Part shown: positions 20,433 to 28,363 of the stretch, piece after piece | How positions within the stretch are numbered: position 1 is the stretch's first letter | How the letters are laid out: every line of letters begins with the position of its first letter | NCBI GenBank assembly: GCA_016938065.1 | Contig: JAFGVI010000008.1 | Span: 1-42,479 of the forward strand | Direction of reading: 5' to 3' | Source: Deltaproteobacteria bacterium | Lineage (GTDB): Bacteria > Desulfobacterota > Anaeroferrophillalia > Anaeroferrophillales > Tharpellaceae | Length of the DNA stretch: 42,479 bases | Made by a program: the position numbers and the translations under genes | The notes under the pieces: generated by a model | What the model was told of the DNA's origin: nothing | What the model saw: the letters and a program-made list of their open reading frames with translations, nothing else | The model's database searches: none

Positions 20433-20476
20433 TGCGACTCTGCGGGAAAAGGCCTTTTATCTCCCGCGGAGTCGCA
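20433..20476. repeat. Palindromic repeat, family B, copy 1
   Basis: TGCGACTCTGCGGGA (20433-20447) pairs with TCCCGCGGAGTCGCA (20462-20476) with one mismatch over a 14-nt loop. It is related in wording (CTCTGC, CTCCCGC, GAG) to the hairpin at 32643-32719. It lies between convergent genes and may act as a terminator. Confidence 0.7.
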
Positions 20477-20493
20477 GTGAAAAACCGACATTA

Positions 20494-21453
20494 TCAAAAT
20501 ATAATCCCCGCAAGATCTTCCTCGACATGACTCTCCTCAAACTGCTGCCGCAAATCCTCGCGAGCCAGCCACTGGCCCGTGGCGACGGCAACCACCTCTA
20601 ACTCCCCATCATTTTTTTTGTGATAGAGAACACCCTGCGGCTGAAAAAATTTACGCGCTCCCCGCCCTCGCACCTGGGGAGCCGGAGCAATGCCGAACAA
20701 CTCTTCGCCCAGTTTTGGCAGGCGATTGATGTGCAGATTAAATCGCACCGTATAGCCATACAGCTCCCCGGCGAGCACCCCGCTCCAGCCGCAGAGTTCG
20801 TCCAACAGAGCCGCCAGCACCCCCGGATGCAGCACCCCGGTCGCCTGCTGAAATGAAGCCGCCAGACGCTCACCGTCAACCCCGCCGCCGAAGCGCACGA
20901 TAATCGCGGAGAAAGCACCAGCCGCATCTCTCATTTTAAAGAAACGTCGCTGCAGACCGGGCTTCCGCCTCTGCAGACCACAGACAAAGCAGTTATCATA
21001 AACCGCCAGCGCCTGGTATGCCGCCCGGTTTGCCATGAGCTGCTCCGGTTCTAAAAGAGGAAAATCGGCCCCGGCGACCGCGGTCGCCGCCTCGACCTCC
21101 GCACTTAGATAGATTTTGTCACTGTCCGGTCGCCGCATCGACAGCAGAAGGTTTGATTCATCCTTAAATTCAGCCTTTAAATTGACCGCATCACCAACCT
21201 GCACGGCATCGGCAAAACGCCAGTCCACCGTCAGAGGATAAGCCAGATTCACCCCCTGCTTTCGCAGTGAGCAATAATCGGCAAGATCAAGCAGAGCCGC
21301 CATCGCCAGACCGCCATGCGGAATCCCCTGCCAGCCTTCATGGTCGAGACTGAACACCATCCGGGTCGCAACCCCGGCAGAACAGTCCTCCACCGCAGCA
21401 AAACAAAATTCGTCATGACAGATAAAACAGGATTCGTGCCCTTCAAGCAACAT
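20494..21453 (-). CDS. Double hot-dog-fold protein, thioesterase-like
   Basis: A 319-residue protein made of two hot-dog-like halves. Each half opens with a Cys-containing motif (ESCFICHDEFCF near residue 10 and DNCFVCGLQRRKPGL near residue 152). Each has the family helix region with a His-Gly/Pro turn (GIPHGGLAMAALLDLADY and LHPGVLAALLDELCGW). Single hot-dog thioesterases of this type often begin CFxCG; here two copies are fused. Substrates in the family are acyl-CoA or related thioesters, but catalytic residues are not certain. AAGGAG lies 6 nt before the ATG. It is divergent from the persulfide dioxygenase-like gene. Confidence 0.75.
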   Translation of the reverse strand: MLLEGHESCFICHDEFCFAAVEDCSAGVATRMVFSLDHEGWQGIPHGGLAMAALLDLADYCSLRKQGVNLAYPLTVDWRFADAVQVGDAVNLKAEFKDESNLLLSMRRPDSDKIYLSAEVEAATAVAGADFPLLEPEQLMANRAAYQALAVYDNCFVCGLQRRKPGLQRRFFKMRDAAGAFSAIIVRFGGGVDGERLAASFQQATGVLHPGVLAALLDELCGWSGVLAGELYGYTVRFNLHINRLPKLGEELFGIAPAPQVRGRGARKFFQPQGVLYHKKNDGELEVVAVATGQWLAREDLRQQFEESHVEEDLAGIIF

Positions 21454-21518
21454 AAAAATCTCCTTAAAGCGGAATCAGCACCGGCATGAAATTATCAGCA
21501 ATAAATCCGGGAAAGCCC

Positions 21519-21547
21519 TTGACAGGGCCTTTTTTTTAACATAGAAT
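21519..21547 (+). promoter_or_regulatory. Strong sigma-70 promoter of the CstB-like gene
   Basis: TTGACA (21519-21524), 17-nt spacer and TAGAAT (21542-21547). The -35 lies in the loop and right arm of a small hairpin (GCCCT-TGAC-AGGGC) whose T-run fills the spacer, so the same bases could stop transcription entering from the left. Confidence 0.72.
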
Positions 21548-21604
21548 CAAAACTGCTTAAACCTAATATAAATAATCCAGTAACACTCAGAAACGGAGAA
21601 AAAG

Positions 21605-22987
21605 ATGCTTTTTCAACAGTTTAAAGTAGAAGGTCTCGGCTGTCTATCATACCTGATCGGATGTCCGCAAGATGGCCGGGCGATTGTCGTCGACCCCAAA
21701 CGCGATATTGAAGATTATCTACAGGCGGCTCAGATCAATAAATTGAAAATTACCGCCATCATAGAAACCCATGTGCATGCCGACCATATTTCGGGAGCGC
21801 CTGAGCTCAGCCATCAGACCGGCGCCCCCATTTATATAGGGGCCGGCTCCCCGATAAGCTACGCGCATCACCCCCTTAATGACGGCGACGAGATGGTTGT
21901 CGGCAATGCCAAATTAAAAGTAGTTGCGACTCCGGGACATACCCCGCACTCGATCTCACTGGCCATCACCGACCTCGCCCGCGGCGATCTGGTCGAGATG
22001 CTCTTAACCGGCGATCTGCTCTTTGTCGGCAGCATCGGTCGCCCCGACCTTGCCGGCGGCGAACTTCTGGAAGAACAGATCCGCAACGCCTTTCACAGCC
22101 TCAAAGTCAAGCTGGGTCAGTTTGAAGACTATGTTGAGGTCTATCCCGCGCATGGCGCCGGTTCTCTCTGCGGTGCCGGCATCAGCGCCAAACCTTCGTC
22201 GACGTTGGGTTTTGAGCGCCGCACCAACCCCTTCATGCAGCTTGATTTCGCCGATTTCAGAAAACTCCTGAGCCAGAATACCCCGCACCGGCCCGTTAAT
22301 TTCACGCACATCATCGAAACCAACAAGCAACAGGCTCAACTTACTGAAAATCTGCCGGTAATCAGTGAATACAACCCGGTAACCTGCAGAAAATTTATCG
22401 ACTCCGATCCGGATAACAATCTTATCATCGACTTGCGCGAGGCTACCGCCTTCGGCGGGGCCCATATTCCGGGCAGTTTCAATATCGGCATGGCCCCCAA
22501 CTCCGCCACCTGGATCGGCAACGTAGTCAAACCGGAAAGCACTTTGCTGCTTTTAGCCAACAATCATGAGGATATCGAAAATGCCGTAACCATGTTCCGT
22601 AGAGTCGGCTACGACAATATCAAAGGCTTTATCGTCGGATTGAGCGGCTGGATTCTGGCAGCGGAAGAGACCGGCTTTCTGCCGCAGATCACAGTCCACT
22701 CTCTGCACCATGTTCTTGAAAAATACAGCAACCACCGGGTTCTTGATGTCCGTAACGAAGCCGAGTGGCTCAGCGGCCACATCGAAACCGCCGAACATCT
22801 CCCCCTGCCGGAACTTATCAAAGAAACCTTTGCCGGTGACCCGGAGGAGCATATCAGTGTTATCTGCATGTCCGGCTACCGCTCCAACATCGCCGCCTCC
22901 ATGCTTAAACAGCGGGGCTTTAAAAATGTCTACAGCGTCATCGGCGGCATGAGCACCTGGAAAGCCGCCGGCTATAAACTAGCTTAA
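21605..22987 (+). CDS. Metallo-beta-lactamase persulfide dioxygenase fused to two rhodanese domains (CstB-like)
   Basis: Sulfur-handling fusion protein of 460 residues. Residues 1-250 are an ETHE1-like metallo-beta-lactamase domain with His56-x-His58-x-Asp60-His61, His112 (PGHTPHS), Asp136 and His183. Residues about 260-350 are a rhodanese fold whose active-site Cys is missing: LLLLANNHEDIENA stands where the Cys loop should be. Residues about 365-460 are a second rhodanese with Cys421 in CMSGYRSN. This order, dioxygenase, pseudo-rhodanese, active rhodanese, matches CstB of sulfide detoxification, which oxidises persulfide to thiosulfate. GGAG precedes the ATG. No sulfide:quinone reductase or CsoR-type repressor is adjacent. 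Confidence 0.88.
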   Translation: MLFQQFKVEGLGCLSYLIGCPQDGRAIVVDPKRDIEDYLQAAQINKLKITAIIETHVHADHISGAPELSHQTGAPIYIGAGSPISYAHHPLNDGDEMVVGNAKLKVVATPGHTPHSISLAITDLARGDLVEMLLTGDLLFVGSIGRPDLAGGELLEEQIRNAFHSLKVKLGQFEDYVEVYPAHGAGSLCGAGISAKPSSTLGFERRTNPFMQLDFADFRKLLSQNTPHRPVNFTHIIETNKQQAQLTENLPVISEYNPVTCRKFIDSDPDNNLIIDLREATAFGGAHIPGSFNIGMAPNSATWIGNVVKPESTLLLLANNHEDIENAVTMFRRVGYDNIKGFIVGLSGWILAAEETGFLPQITVHSLHHVLEKYSNHRVLDVRNEAEWLSGHIETAEHLPLPELIKETFAGDPEEHISVICMSGYRSNIAASMLKQRGFKNVYSVIGGMSTWKAAGYKLA

Positions 22988-22996
22988 CAACCTTGA

Positions 22997-23557
22997 CTAG
23001 CCCAGCCATGGCGGCAGATTTTCCGGTTTAACCGCCGCCATGGCTGGCAGAGAGAGATCTTTTTCGGAAAGAATAACCCCATCGTGCCGAGGCCACTCAA
23101 TGCCGATTTCCGGATCATTCCAAAGCAGACCGTACTCATCCCCGGGCAGATAAAGATCAGTACATTTATAATAAACCTCAGCACTTTCACTTAACACCAT
23201 AAAACCATGTGCCAGCCCCGGCGGCAAAAAAAGCTGCTGCCGATTATCAGCCGACAGATGAAAACCAAGCCAGCGGCCGAAACTCGGCGAACCCCGCCGG
23301 ATATCAACCGCAACATCAAAAATCTCCCCCTGTAGAACAAAAACCAGTTTCCCCTGCGGCTGCTGCAGTTGATAATGGAGACCGCGCACGGTGCCCCTGG
23401 CCGAACGGGACATATTATCCTGAACAAAGTCGTACCCTATCCCCGCGTCAGCATATTTTCCCCGGTGAAAGGTCTCCATAAAAAAGCCCCGCTGATCGCG
23501 AAAGATATCGGGCTTTATTAAACTGACACCGGCGATTTCGGCACTGATAAATTCCAT
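22997..23557 (-). CDS. rfbC: dTDP-4-dehydrorhamnose 3,5-epimerase
   Basis: Cupin-fold epimerase of dTDP-L-rhamnose synthesis, 186 residues, the usual length. Seen: RDQRGFFMETFHRGKY, the FVQDNMSRSARGTVRGLHYQ motif with the catalytic His, and FLPPGLAHGFMVLSE. CAGGAG lies 7 nt before the ATG at 23557; the frame continues 25 codons upstream without ribosome-binding support. No rfbA, rfbB or rfbD is nearby, so the other steps must be encoded elsewhere. The 3' end of the gene contains a perfect 14-bp inverted repeat (23002-23015 and 23034-23047). It is convergent with the CstB-like gene, 9 bp apart. Confidence 0.94.
   Translation of the reverse strand: MEFISAEIAGVSLIKPDIFRDQRGFFMETFHRGKYADAGIGYDFVQDNMSRSARGTVRGLHYQLQQPQGKLVFVLQGEIFDVAVDIRRGSPSFGRWLGFHLSADNRQQLFLPPGLAHGFMVLSESAEVYYKCTDLYLPGDEYGLLWNDPEIGIEWPRHDGVILSEKDLSLPAMAAVKPENLPPWLG
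23002..23047. terminator. Perfect 14-bp inverted repeat inside rfbC 3' end
   Basis: CCAGCCATGGCGGC (23002-23015) and GCCGCCATGGCTGG (23034-23047) are exact reverse complements over an 18-nt loop. They encode the last residues of RfbC and start 15 nt past the stop of the convergent gene. A shared termination or mRNA-stabilising role is inferred; no U-tract follows. Confidence 0.5.
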
Positions 23558-23748
23558 ACAACAACTCCTGCGCAAATGGAAAATTTCCGGGTAACTATTC
23601 AACCACCGGGTACTCAGGTGGTTTTCCTCCACTTTTTACACTCTATTTACTGTTCACAGATGGCTGATGCTGAAGAAAACAGCGGCAGTGAACCAGAAAA
23701 GCTACAATCATATATAATTTCTGCTACATACAAAAATTTCAGCAACTT

Positions 23749-25155
23749 TTATTGCCCATCACCCTGCACACCCATGCCATGACGTTTCATTTTTTTATAG
23801 AGCAGCGTGCGGTGAATGCCAAGTCGGCGAGCAGCCTGACTTTTATTGCCATGAGAAAGTTCCAGGGCCTGACGAATCGTTTTCTGCTCGGTTAAAGCCA
23901 GCTCCTCCCCTAAAATTCTGCCGGAGCTCTGCAGCCTGCCTGTTCCATATTGCTTTCTGAGATAGAAAGGCAGATCGTCCCGTTCTATAACATCACCTTC
24001 AATCGTGGCCAGAATCTGACCCAGAACATTGTTCATCTCCCGCACATTACCCGGCCAGTCATAGGTGAGCAGGACGTTGGCCGCCTCTGAACTTAAAGAT
24101 ATCTCCGGAGCAAATGAATCCTTAAGCATCTGTTTTAAAAGAGTGCGCGCCAGGAGAATGATATCTTCACGACGCTCCCTGAGCGGCGGAATGACCAGGG
24201 GAATACCTTTGAGCCGATAGTAGAGATCGGCCCGGAACAGGCCTTGCGCCACTTTTTCAGCGAGAATGTTGTTGGTTGCCGCAATCAGACGGAAATCAGA
24301 ACGAACCGGCGCAATCCCACCGACCCTTTCAAACTCTTTCTCTTCCAGAACCCGCAAAAGCTTGGGCTGCATTTCCAGCGGCATATCGCCGATCTCATCC
24401 AGAAAAATTGAGCCCTGATTGGCCAGTTCAAATTTACCCGGCTTACCGGTGGTGCGGGCCCCGGTAAAGGCACCCTTTTCGTAGCCGAAGAGTTCAGCCT
24501 CCAGCAGCTCCCGGGGAATTGAAGCGCAGTTAATCCTGACAAAAGGATGAACCCGGCGGTTACTGGCATGGTGAATGGCCTGCGCAAACATCTCCTTGCC
24601 AGTTCCCGACTCCCCGGTTATCAGAATCGGTAAAGCCGTTGCCGCCGCCTTCAGAGCTTCTTTTTTAAGCCGCTCCATCACCTGACTTTCAGCAATGATA
24701 CTGTCGAAGGTGTAGCGGGTTGAGCGCAGAGAAAAGATCTCCTCCTCATAAAGTTTAACCTTGCTCTCGAGCAGACAGAGCCGATCCGCCAGTTTCTGCA
24801 CATCACTGACATCCTTAAACATCACCTGGCCGAAAACCGCAATTACTTTGCCATCTTTTTTGATGGGAATGCGCTGCACCACCATATCCTGATTTTTCAG
24901 GCGATGCGCCTTATTGATCTCCAGCATGCCGGTTTTGGCAACAATATGCATCCGGGTATTTTCGATAACTTCTGTTGCATGCTTACCGATCTGGGCCGCA
25001 GGATCAATCCCCAGAAAACGACCATAGGGTTTATTGAAAAAGATTATTTTGCCTTCGGCATCCGTCACAATAACCCCGTTGTGAATATTATCAATAATCA
25101 GATGACAAAGTTCCAGAGAAGACTGCAGATCAGCTTTTGCAGATTTTTTTACCAT
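23749..25155 (-). CDS. Sigma-54-dependent activator (PAS, AAA+, Fis HTH)
   Basis: Bacterial enhancer-binding protein of 468 residues. The N-terminus (about 12-120) is a PAS sensor (IIDNIHNGVIVTDAEGKIIFFN). The central AAA+ domain has Walker A GESGTGKE, the sigma-54 contact loop GAFTGA, and the Walker B region IFLDEIGDMP. The C-terminus is a Fis-type helix-turn-helix (SHGNKSQAARRLGIHRTLLYKKM). There is no receiver domain, so the signal is sensed directly or through the PAS ligand. It is transcribed away from the SDR-TRAP-LarA operon, and a sigma-54 promoter with upstream palindrome lies in the gap. It is therefore very probably the operon's activator. A G-rich run precedes the ATG. Confidence 0.95.
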   Translation of the reverse strand: MVKKSAKADLQSSLELCHLIIDNIHNGVIVTDAEGKIIFFNKPYGRFLGIDPAAQIGKHATEVIENTRMHIVAKTGMLEINKAHRLKNQDMVVQRIPIKKDGKVIAVFGQVMFKDVSDVQKLADRLCLLESKVKLYEEEIFSLRSTRYTFDSIIAESQVMERLKKEALKAAATALPILITGESGTGKEMFAQAIHHASNRRVHPFVRINCASIPRELLEAELFGYEKGAFTGARTTGKPGKFELANQGSIFLDEIGDMPLEMQPKLLRVLEEKEFERVGGIAPVRSDFRLIAATNNILAEKVAQGLFRADLYYRLKGIPLVIPPLRERREDIILLARTLLKQMLKDSFAPEISLSSEAANVLLTYDWPGNVREMNNVLGQILATIEGDVIERDDLPFYLRKQYGTGRLQSSGRILGEELALTEQKTIRQALELSHGNKSQAARRLGIHRTLLYKKMKRHGMGVQGDGQ

Positions 25156-25241
25156 CGCCCGCCCCCCTTCCCTTCACACTTTTTCAGCCCGGCTTGAAGC
25201 TCAGAACATCCAGTTCAGCCCTGTAGATATTTTGCTACAAA

Positions 25242-25271
25242 AACATACTATAAAGCACCAGAGCCCGTCAA
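25242..25271 (-). promoter_or_regulatory. Candidate sigma-70 promoter of the activator gene
   Basis: On the minus strand TTGACG (25271-25266), 18-nt spacer and TATGTT (25247-25242), about 90 nt before the activator ATG. Confidence 0.45.
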
Positions 25272-25323
25272 CTTAATAACTTTCATGATTCCTTAAAAAA
25301 GCGGTTAAGATATTGTAAACCAT

Positions 25324-25336
25324 TGATTTATAATCA
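25324..25336. promoter_or_regulatory. Candidate activator-binding site (UAS)
   Basis: The palindrome TGATTTATAATCA has exact 5-bp arms and lies about 80 bp upstream of the expected sigma-54 start, the usual distance for an enhancer-binding protein. One copy only is obvious. Confidence 0.4.
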
Positions 25337-25380
25337 TAAACAGCCTCAAAAAAGATAGCGACCCGACAAAGGCTGAACCC

Positions 25381-25396
25381 TGGCCTGCTTGTTGCA
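25381..25396 (+). promoter_or_regulatory. Sigma-54 (-24/-12) promoter of the SDR-TRAP-LarA operon
   Basis: TGGCCTG-N4-TTGCA. GG and GC stand exactly 10 nt apart, and 10 of the conserved positions of TGGCACG-N4-TTGCW match. Transcription would start near 25408, leaving a leader of about 210 nt. The divergent neighbour encodes a sigma-54 activator. Confidence 0.82.
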
Positions 25397-25617
25397 AATA
25401 TATCCCGCCAACCGCGTACTGATCTTCCCGCGCCAAACCATGAGCCCAGTAAACTACGAGATGAAGATTAAGAACATTTCAACATTTAATCCGGCGATAG
25501 AGAAGCGGCAGCGCGGCCCTCCTCTGAACAAGCCTCACAGCGACGCTTAAAATAAAAAAGGCTGAAGCCAGACCCGCACAAAGCATTAACAACATTTTAA
25601 AACAAGGAAAAACAACT

Positions 25618-26394
25618 ATGCTCAGTAACCGAACAGCAATTATCACCGGAGCCGGCAGCGGTATCGGCAAGGCCATTGCGCAGCACTTCGCCCGGCATGG
25701 GGCCCGGGTCGTGGTCGCCGACCTCGACAAAACCGCAGCCCGGAACAGTGCCGATGAAATCAGGGCGCAAAACGGTATCGCCATGGCCGTGGCCTGTGAC
25801 GTCGCCGATGAAACCAGCGTCACCGAAATGGTTCAGAAAGCCGTCGCAGATTTTACCGCCATTGACATTCTGGTCAATAATGCCGGCCTTCAGTTTATCA
25901 GTAAAATTGAAGAATTTCCCCTCGAAAAATGGAACCAGCTGATTTCCGTAATGCTGACCGGCACTTTTCTCTGCACCAAAGCCTGTGTCCCGCACATGAA
26001 AAAAGCAAAATGGGGACGGATCATCAATATCTCCTCGGCCCACGGCAAAGCCCCTTCACCCTGGAAGTGCGCCTATGTCGCGGCCAAGCACGGCATTATC
26101 GGGTTCACCAAGGTCATGGCCTGCGAACTGGCGGAATGGAACATTACGGCCAACTCGATCTGCCCCGGCTATGTCCTGACTCCGCTGGTTGAAAAACAGA
26201 TCATTGATCTCGCCAAACAACACGGCATCAGCGAAGCAGAGGTTCCGGAACAGGTCCTGTTGAAAAATCAGCCCCTGAAAAAACTGGTTTCAACCGACGA
26301 TCTTGCCGCCCTGGCCCTCTATCTTACCGGCCCGGCGGCCCAATGCATCACGGGTCAGGCCTTAAGCATCGATGGTGGCTGGACTTTTTCTTAA
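25618..26394 (+). CDS. Short-chain dehydrogenase, 3-hydroxybutyrate-dehydrogenase-like
   Basis: NAD(P)-dependent SDR of 258 residues. Seen: the nucleotide-binding TGAGSGIG motif near residue 10, NNAG near 88, catalytic Ser in NISSAHGKAPSP, and YVAAK (Tyr/Lys). The whole stretch from LQFISKIEEFPLEKW through CPGYVLTPLVEKQI and the ending GQALSIDGGW resembles D-3-hydroxybutyrate dehydrogenases, including the long substrate-loop segment with Gln/Lys. AAGGAAAAA precedes the ATG. It is the first gene of the sigma-54 operon, 75 bp before dctP. In this context it may act on a hydroxy acid brought in by the transporter. Alternatives are other beta-hydroxy acid or sugar-alcohol dehydrogenases. Confidence 0.88.
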   Translation: MLSNRTAIITGAGSGIGKAIAQHFARHGARVVVADLDKTAARNSADEIRAQNGIAMAVACDVADETSVTEMVQKAVADFTAIDILVNNAGLQFISKIEEFPLEKWNQLISVMLTGTFLCTKACVPHMKKAKWGRIINISSAHGKAPSPWKCAYVAAKHGIIGFTKVMACELAEWNITANSICPGYVLTPLVEKQIIDLAKQHGISEAEVPEQVLLKNQPLKKLVSTDDLAALALYLTGPAAQCITGQALSIDGGWTFS

Positions 26395-26469
26395 AAAAAT
26401 AAATAAGTTACCACAACGCTTGAAGCATGAGCTTTAAGTGTCTTAACCTGCTTTAAAAAGGAGAGGAAA

Positions 26470-27630
26470 ATGAAAAAGAGTTTATGGTTGTTGGTCGCAA
26501 TTTTTTTTACGTTGTCACTTTTTACCATCTCCAGCAGTGTTGAAGCTGCAAAACGCGAAAAATTCGGCACAGACCCGCGACATCAGGAGGTCAGCCACCT
26601 CAAAGTTGAAACCTCCGGTGAAAAGCCAATTCGCTGGAAAATGGTTATGCCCTGGTCTAAAGGCCTGCTCTTTTTTGACTATGCCCAGCACTTTGCCGAT
26701 TCGGTGCGTCTGGCCTCAGGCGGCCGCCTTGACATCAAATGCTTCTCAGCCGGTGAGCTGGTGCCGGCGATGCAGTGTTTTGATGCTGTGAGCAAGGGTT
26801 CAGCCCAGTGCGGTCACGACTGGCCGGGCTACTGGAAAGGCAAAAATGAAGCCTTTGTCGCCTTTGCTTCGGTCCCGATGGGGCTGGATGCCGAACTTTA
26901 TAACGTCTGGCTCTACGAGCGCGGCGGGGCCGAGATGATGAATGAACTCTACGGGCGCTACAATCTGGTGGCCCTGCCCGGCGGCCAGTGCGGCCAGGAA
27001 ATGGGTCTCTGCTCCAATAAACGGGCCACCAAACTCGAAGATTTCAAAGGCATGAAGGTCCGAACCCCGGGTTGGTTTATGGATATCATGACAAATATGG
27101 GCGCTTCGGTCAGCCCGGTCCCCGGCGGCGAAGTCTATCTCGCCCTCGAACGCGGCGTAATTGACGCCGCCGAATTTTCCGCCCCGGCCGTCAACTACCC
27201 GATGGGTTTTGATGAAATCACCAAATATGTCATCGAACCCGGCGTTCATCAGCCCGGCTGCCAGTTCGGCCTTTTCTTCAACAAGGATGCCTACAACCAG
27301 CTGCCCGCTGATCTGAAGTGGATTGTCGACATCTGCGCCAAAGAGACGCAGCTCTGGAGCTATAACTGGACCACGAATCTCAATATCAAGGCGATCGAGC
27401 TCTTCAAGAAAAAAGTCGAATTCGTCAAAATGGACAAAGATACCATTATCGCCTTCAAAAAAACCACTCAAGCCTATCTCGATTCTTTAAAAGCCAAATA
27501 CCCCGATGTCAAAAAGGTGCTTGATTCACAGGATACCCTGATCAATGATTTCGCCGACTGGCGCGACATCCGTTCCGGCGTCACCCCCTGGCCTTACGAA
27601 ACCTTTATCGGCGGTAAAACCAACGAATAA
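26470..27630 (+). CDS. TRAP transporter substrate-binding protein, DctP family
   Basis: Periplasmic binding protein of a TRAP transporter, 386 residues, with a signal peptide (KKSLWLLVAIFFTLSLF, cleavage near VEA). The segments MGLCSNKRATKLEDFKGMKVRTPG and VPGGEVYLALERGVIDAAEF contain the invariant carboxylate-binding Arg and the family core. The later PGVHQPGCQFGLFFNKDAY resembles TakP and the lactate-binding TTHA0766 more than dicarboxylate-type DctP. A monocarboxylic 2-oxo- or 2-hydroxyacid ligand is therefore likely, which suits the LarA and dehydrogenase genes downstream. AAAGGAGAGG lies before the ATG. A 94-bp hairpin repeat separates it from the permease genes. Confidence 0.93.
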   Translation: MKKSLWLLVAIFFTLSLFTISSSVEAAKREKFGTDPRHQEVSHLKVETSGEKPIRWKMVMPWSKGLLFFDYAQHFADSVRLASGGRLDIKCFSAGELVPAMQCFDAVSKGSAQCGHDWPGYWKGKNEAFVAFASVPMGLDAELYNVWLYERGGAEMMNELYGRYNLVALPGGQCGQEMGLCSNKRATKLEDFKGMKVRTPGWFMDIMTNMGASVSPVPGGEVYLALERGVIDAAEFSAPAVNYPMGFDEITKYVIEPGVHQPGCQFGLFFNKDAYNQLPADLKWIVDICAKETQLWSYNWTTNLNIKAIELFKKKVEFVKMDKDTIIAFKKTTQAYLDSLKAKYPDVKKVLDSQDTLINDFADWRDIRSGVTPWPYETFIGGKTNE

Positions 27631-27669
27631 TCTTTGCCATTATTCGCTATTATTCAATGTAGAAGTTTT

Positions 27670-27763
27670 ACCACAGAAAACACAGAGTGCACAGAGAAAA
27701 GCTCGCATATATACCTCTCTGTGCTCTCTGTGTCCCCTCGAGTGAGCATAGCGAACGAGTGGT
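27670..27763. repeat. Dispersed palindromic repeat, family A, copy 2
   Basis: Same build as the copy at 10232-10315: ACCACAGA...CACAGAG at the left, CTCTGTGCTCTCTGTG in the middle, AGCGAACGAGTGGT at the right. It folds into a long imperfect hairpin in the gap between dctP and dctQ, where it could lower permease expression relative to the binding protein. Confidence 0.78.
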
Positions 27764-27817
27764 ATATATTTTAAGCTGTTTTTAATTGAGTCAATCTTTT
27801 TACTGTCCGGAGATAAC

Positions 27818-28363
27818 ATGAGCAGTTCATTGTGCAGAGGGATTAATCTCATCAACGAAAAAATCGGCCGGCTCGGAGCCCTGCTGATTTTACCGATGGT
27901 TGCCGTTGTCGTCTACGAGGTTATCATGCGTTATCTGTTTAAAGCGGCAACCTCCTGGGGTTTCGAAGCTACGACCTTCATCTACGGCGTCCATTATATT
28001 CTCGGCCTGAGCTATACCCAGCTCCATAACGGCCATGTTTCCATCGATATTTTTGAAGCCCGCCTGGCAACCCGCAAACGGGCCATTCTCGCAGTCATAA
28101 CCAATCTCATCATATTTTTCCCGACCTTTGCCTGCATGACCATCTTTTCCTGGAAATATGCCCTGGACTCCTGCCGCAATCTTGAACATCAATCAACCAG
28201 CTGGGGGCCTCCGACCTACCCCTTCAAAATTCTGATGGCGACAGGCTTTACTCTGCTCTTCCTGCAGATGGTGGCCAAACTGATAGAGGACTGGAAGATG
28301 ATCTCTGAAAATCATGAAACTGAAGTTTCCGGGCCTGGAATTTCCGGGGAGGCACTGCCATGA
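27818..28363 (+). CDS. TRAP transporter small permease, DctQ family
   Basis: Membrane subunit of 181 residues with four predicted transmembrane helices (LGALLILPMVAVVVYEVIM; FIYGVHYILGL; ILAVITNLIIFFPTFACM; LMATGFTLLFLQMVAKLI). The VIMRYLF stretch after helix 1 and the WGPPTYPFK segment before the last helix are typical of the family. CCGGAG stands 7 nt before the ATG. Its stop overlaps the start of the large permease by 4 bp (ATGA). DctQ is required with DctM for sodium-driven uptake of the DctP-bound substrate. Confidence 0.93.
   Translation: MSSSLCRGINLINEKIGRLGALLILPMVAVVVYEVIMRYLFKAATSWGFEATTFIYGVHYILGLSYTQLHNGHVSIDIFEARLATRKRAILAVITNLIIFFPTFACMTIFSWKYALDSCRNLEHQSTSWGPPTYPFKILMATGFTLLFLQMVAKLIEDWKMISENHETEVSGPGISGEALP

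Larger units (their letters stand above)
25156..25617. other. Divergent regulatory region with sigma-54 promoter
   Basis: A 462-bp control region. It holds a candidate sigma-70 promoter for the activator, the palindrome TGATT-TAT-AATCA (25324-25336), the -24/-12 element at 25381-25396, and a leader of about 210 nt before the SDR gene. The leader contains a possible 29-codon reading frame (25461-25550, starting ATGAAGATTAAG) without a clear ribosome-binding site. Confidence 0.7.

Noticed and set aside
26800-27471. Open frame of 223 codons on the minus strand
   Set aside because: Antisense to dctP; no signal, domain or ribosome-binding site.
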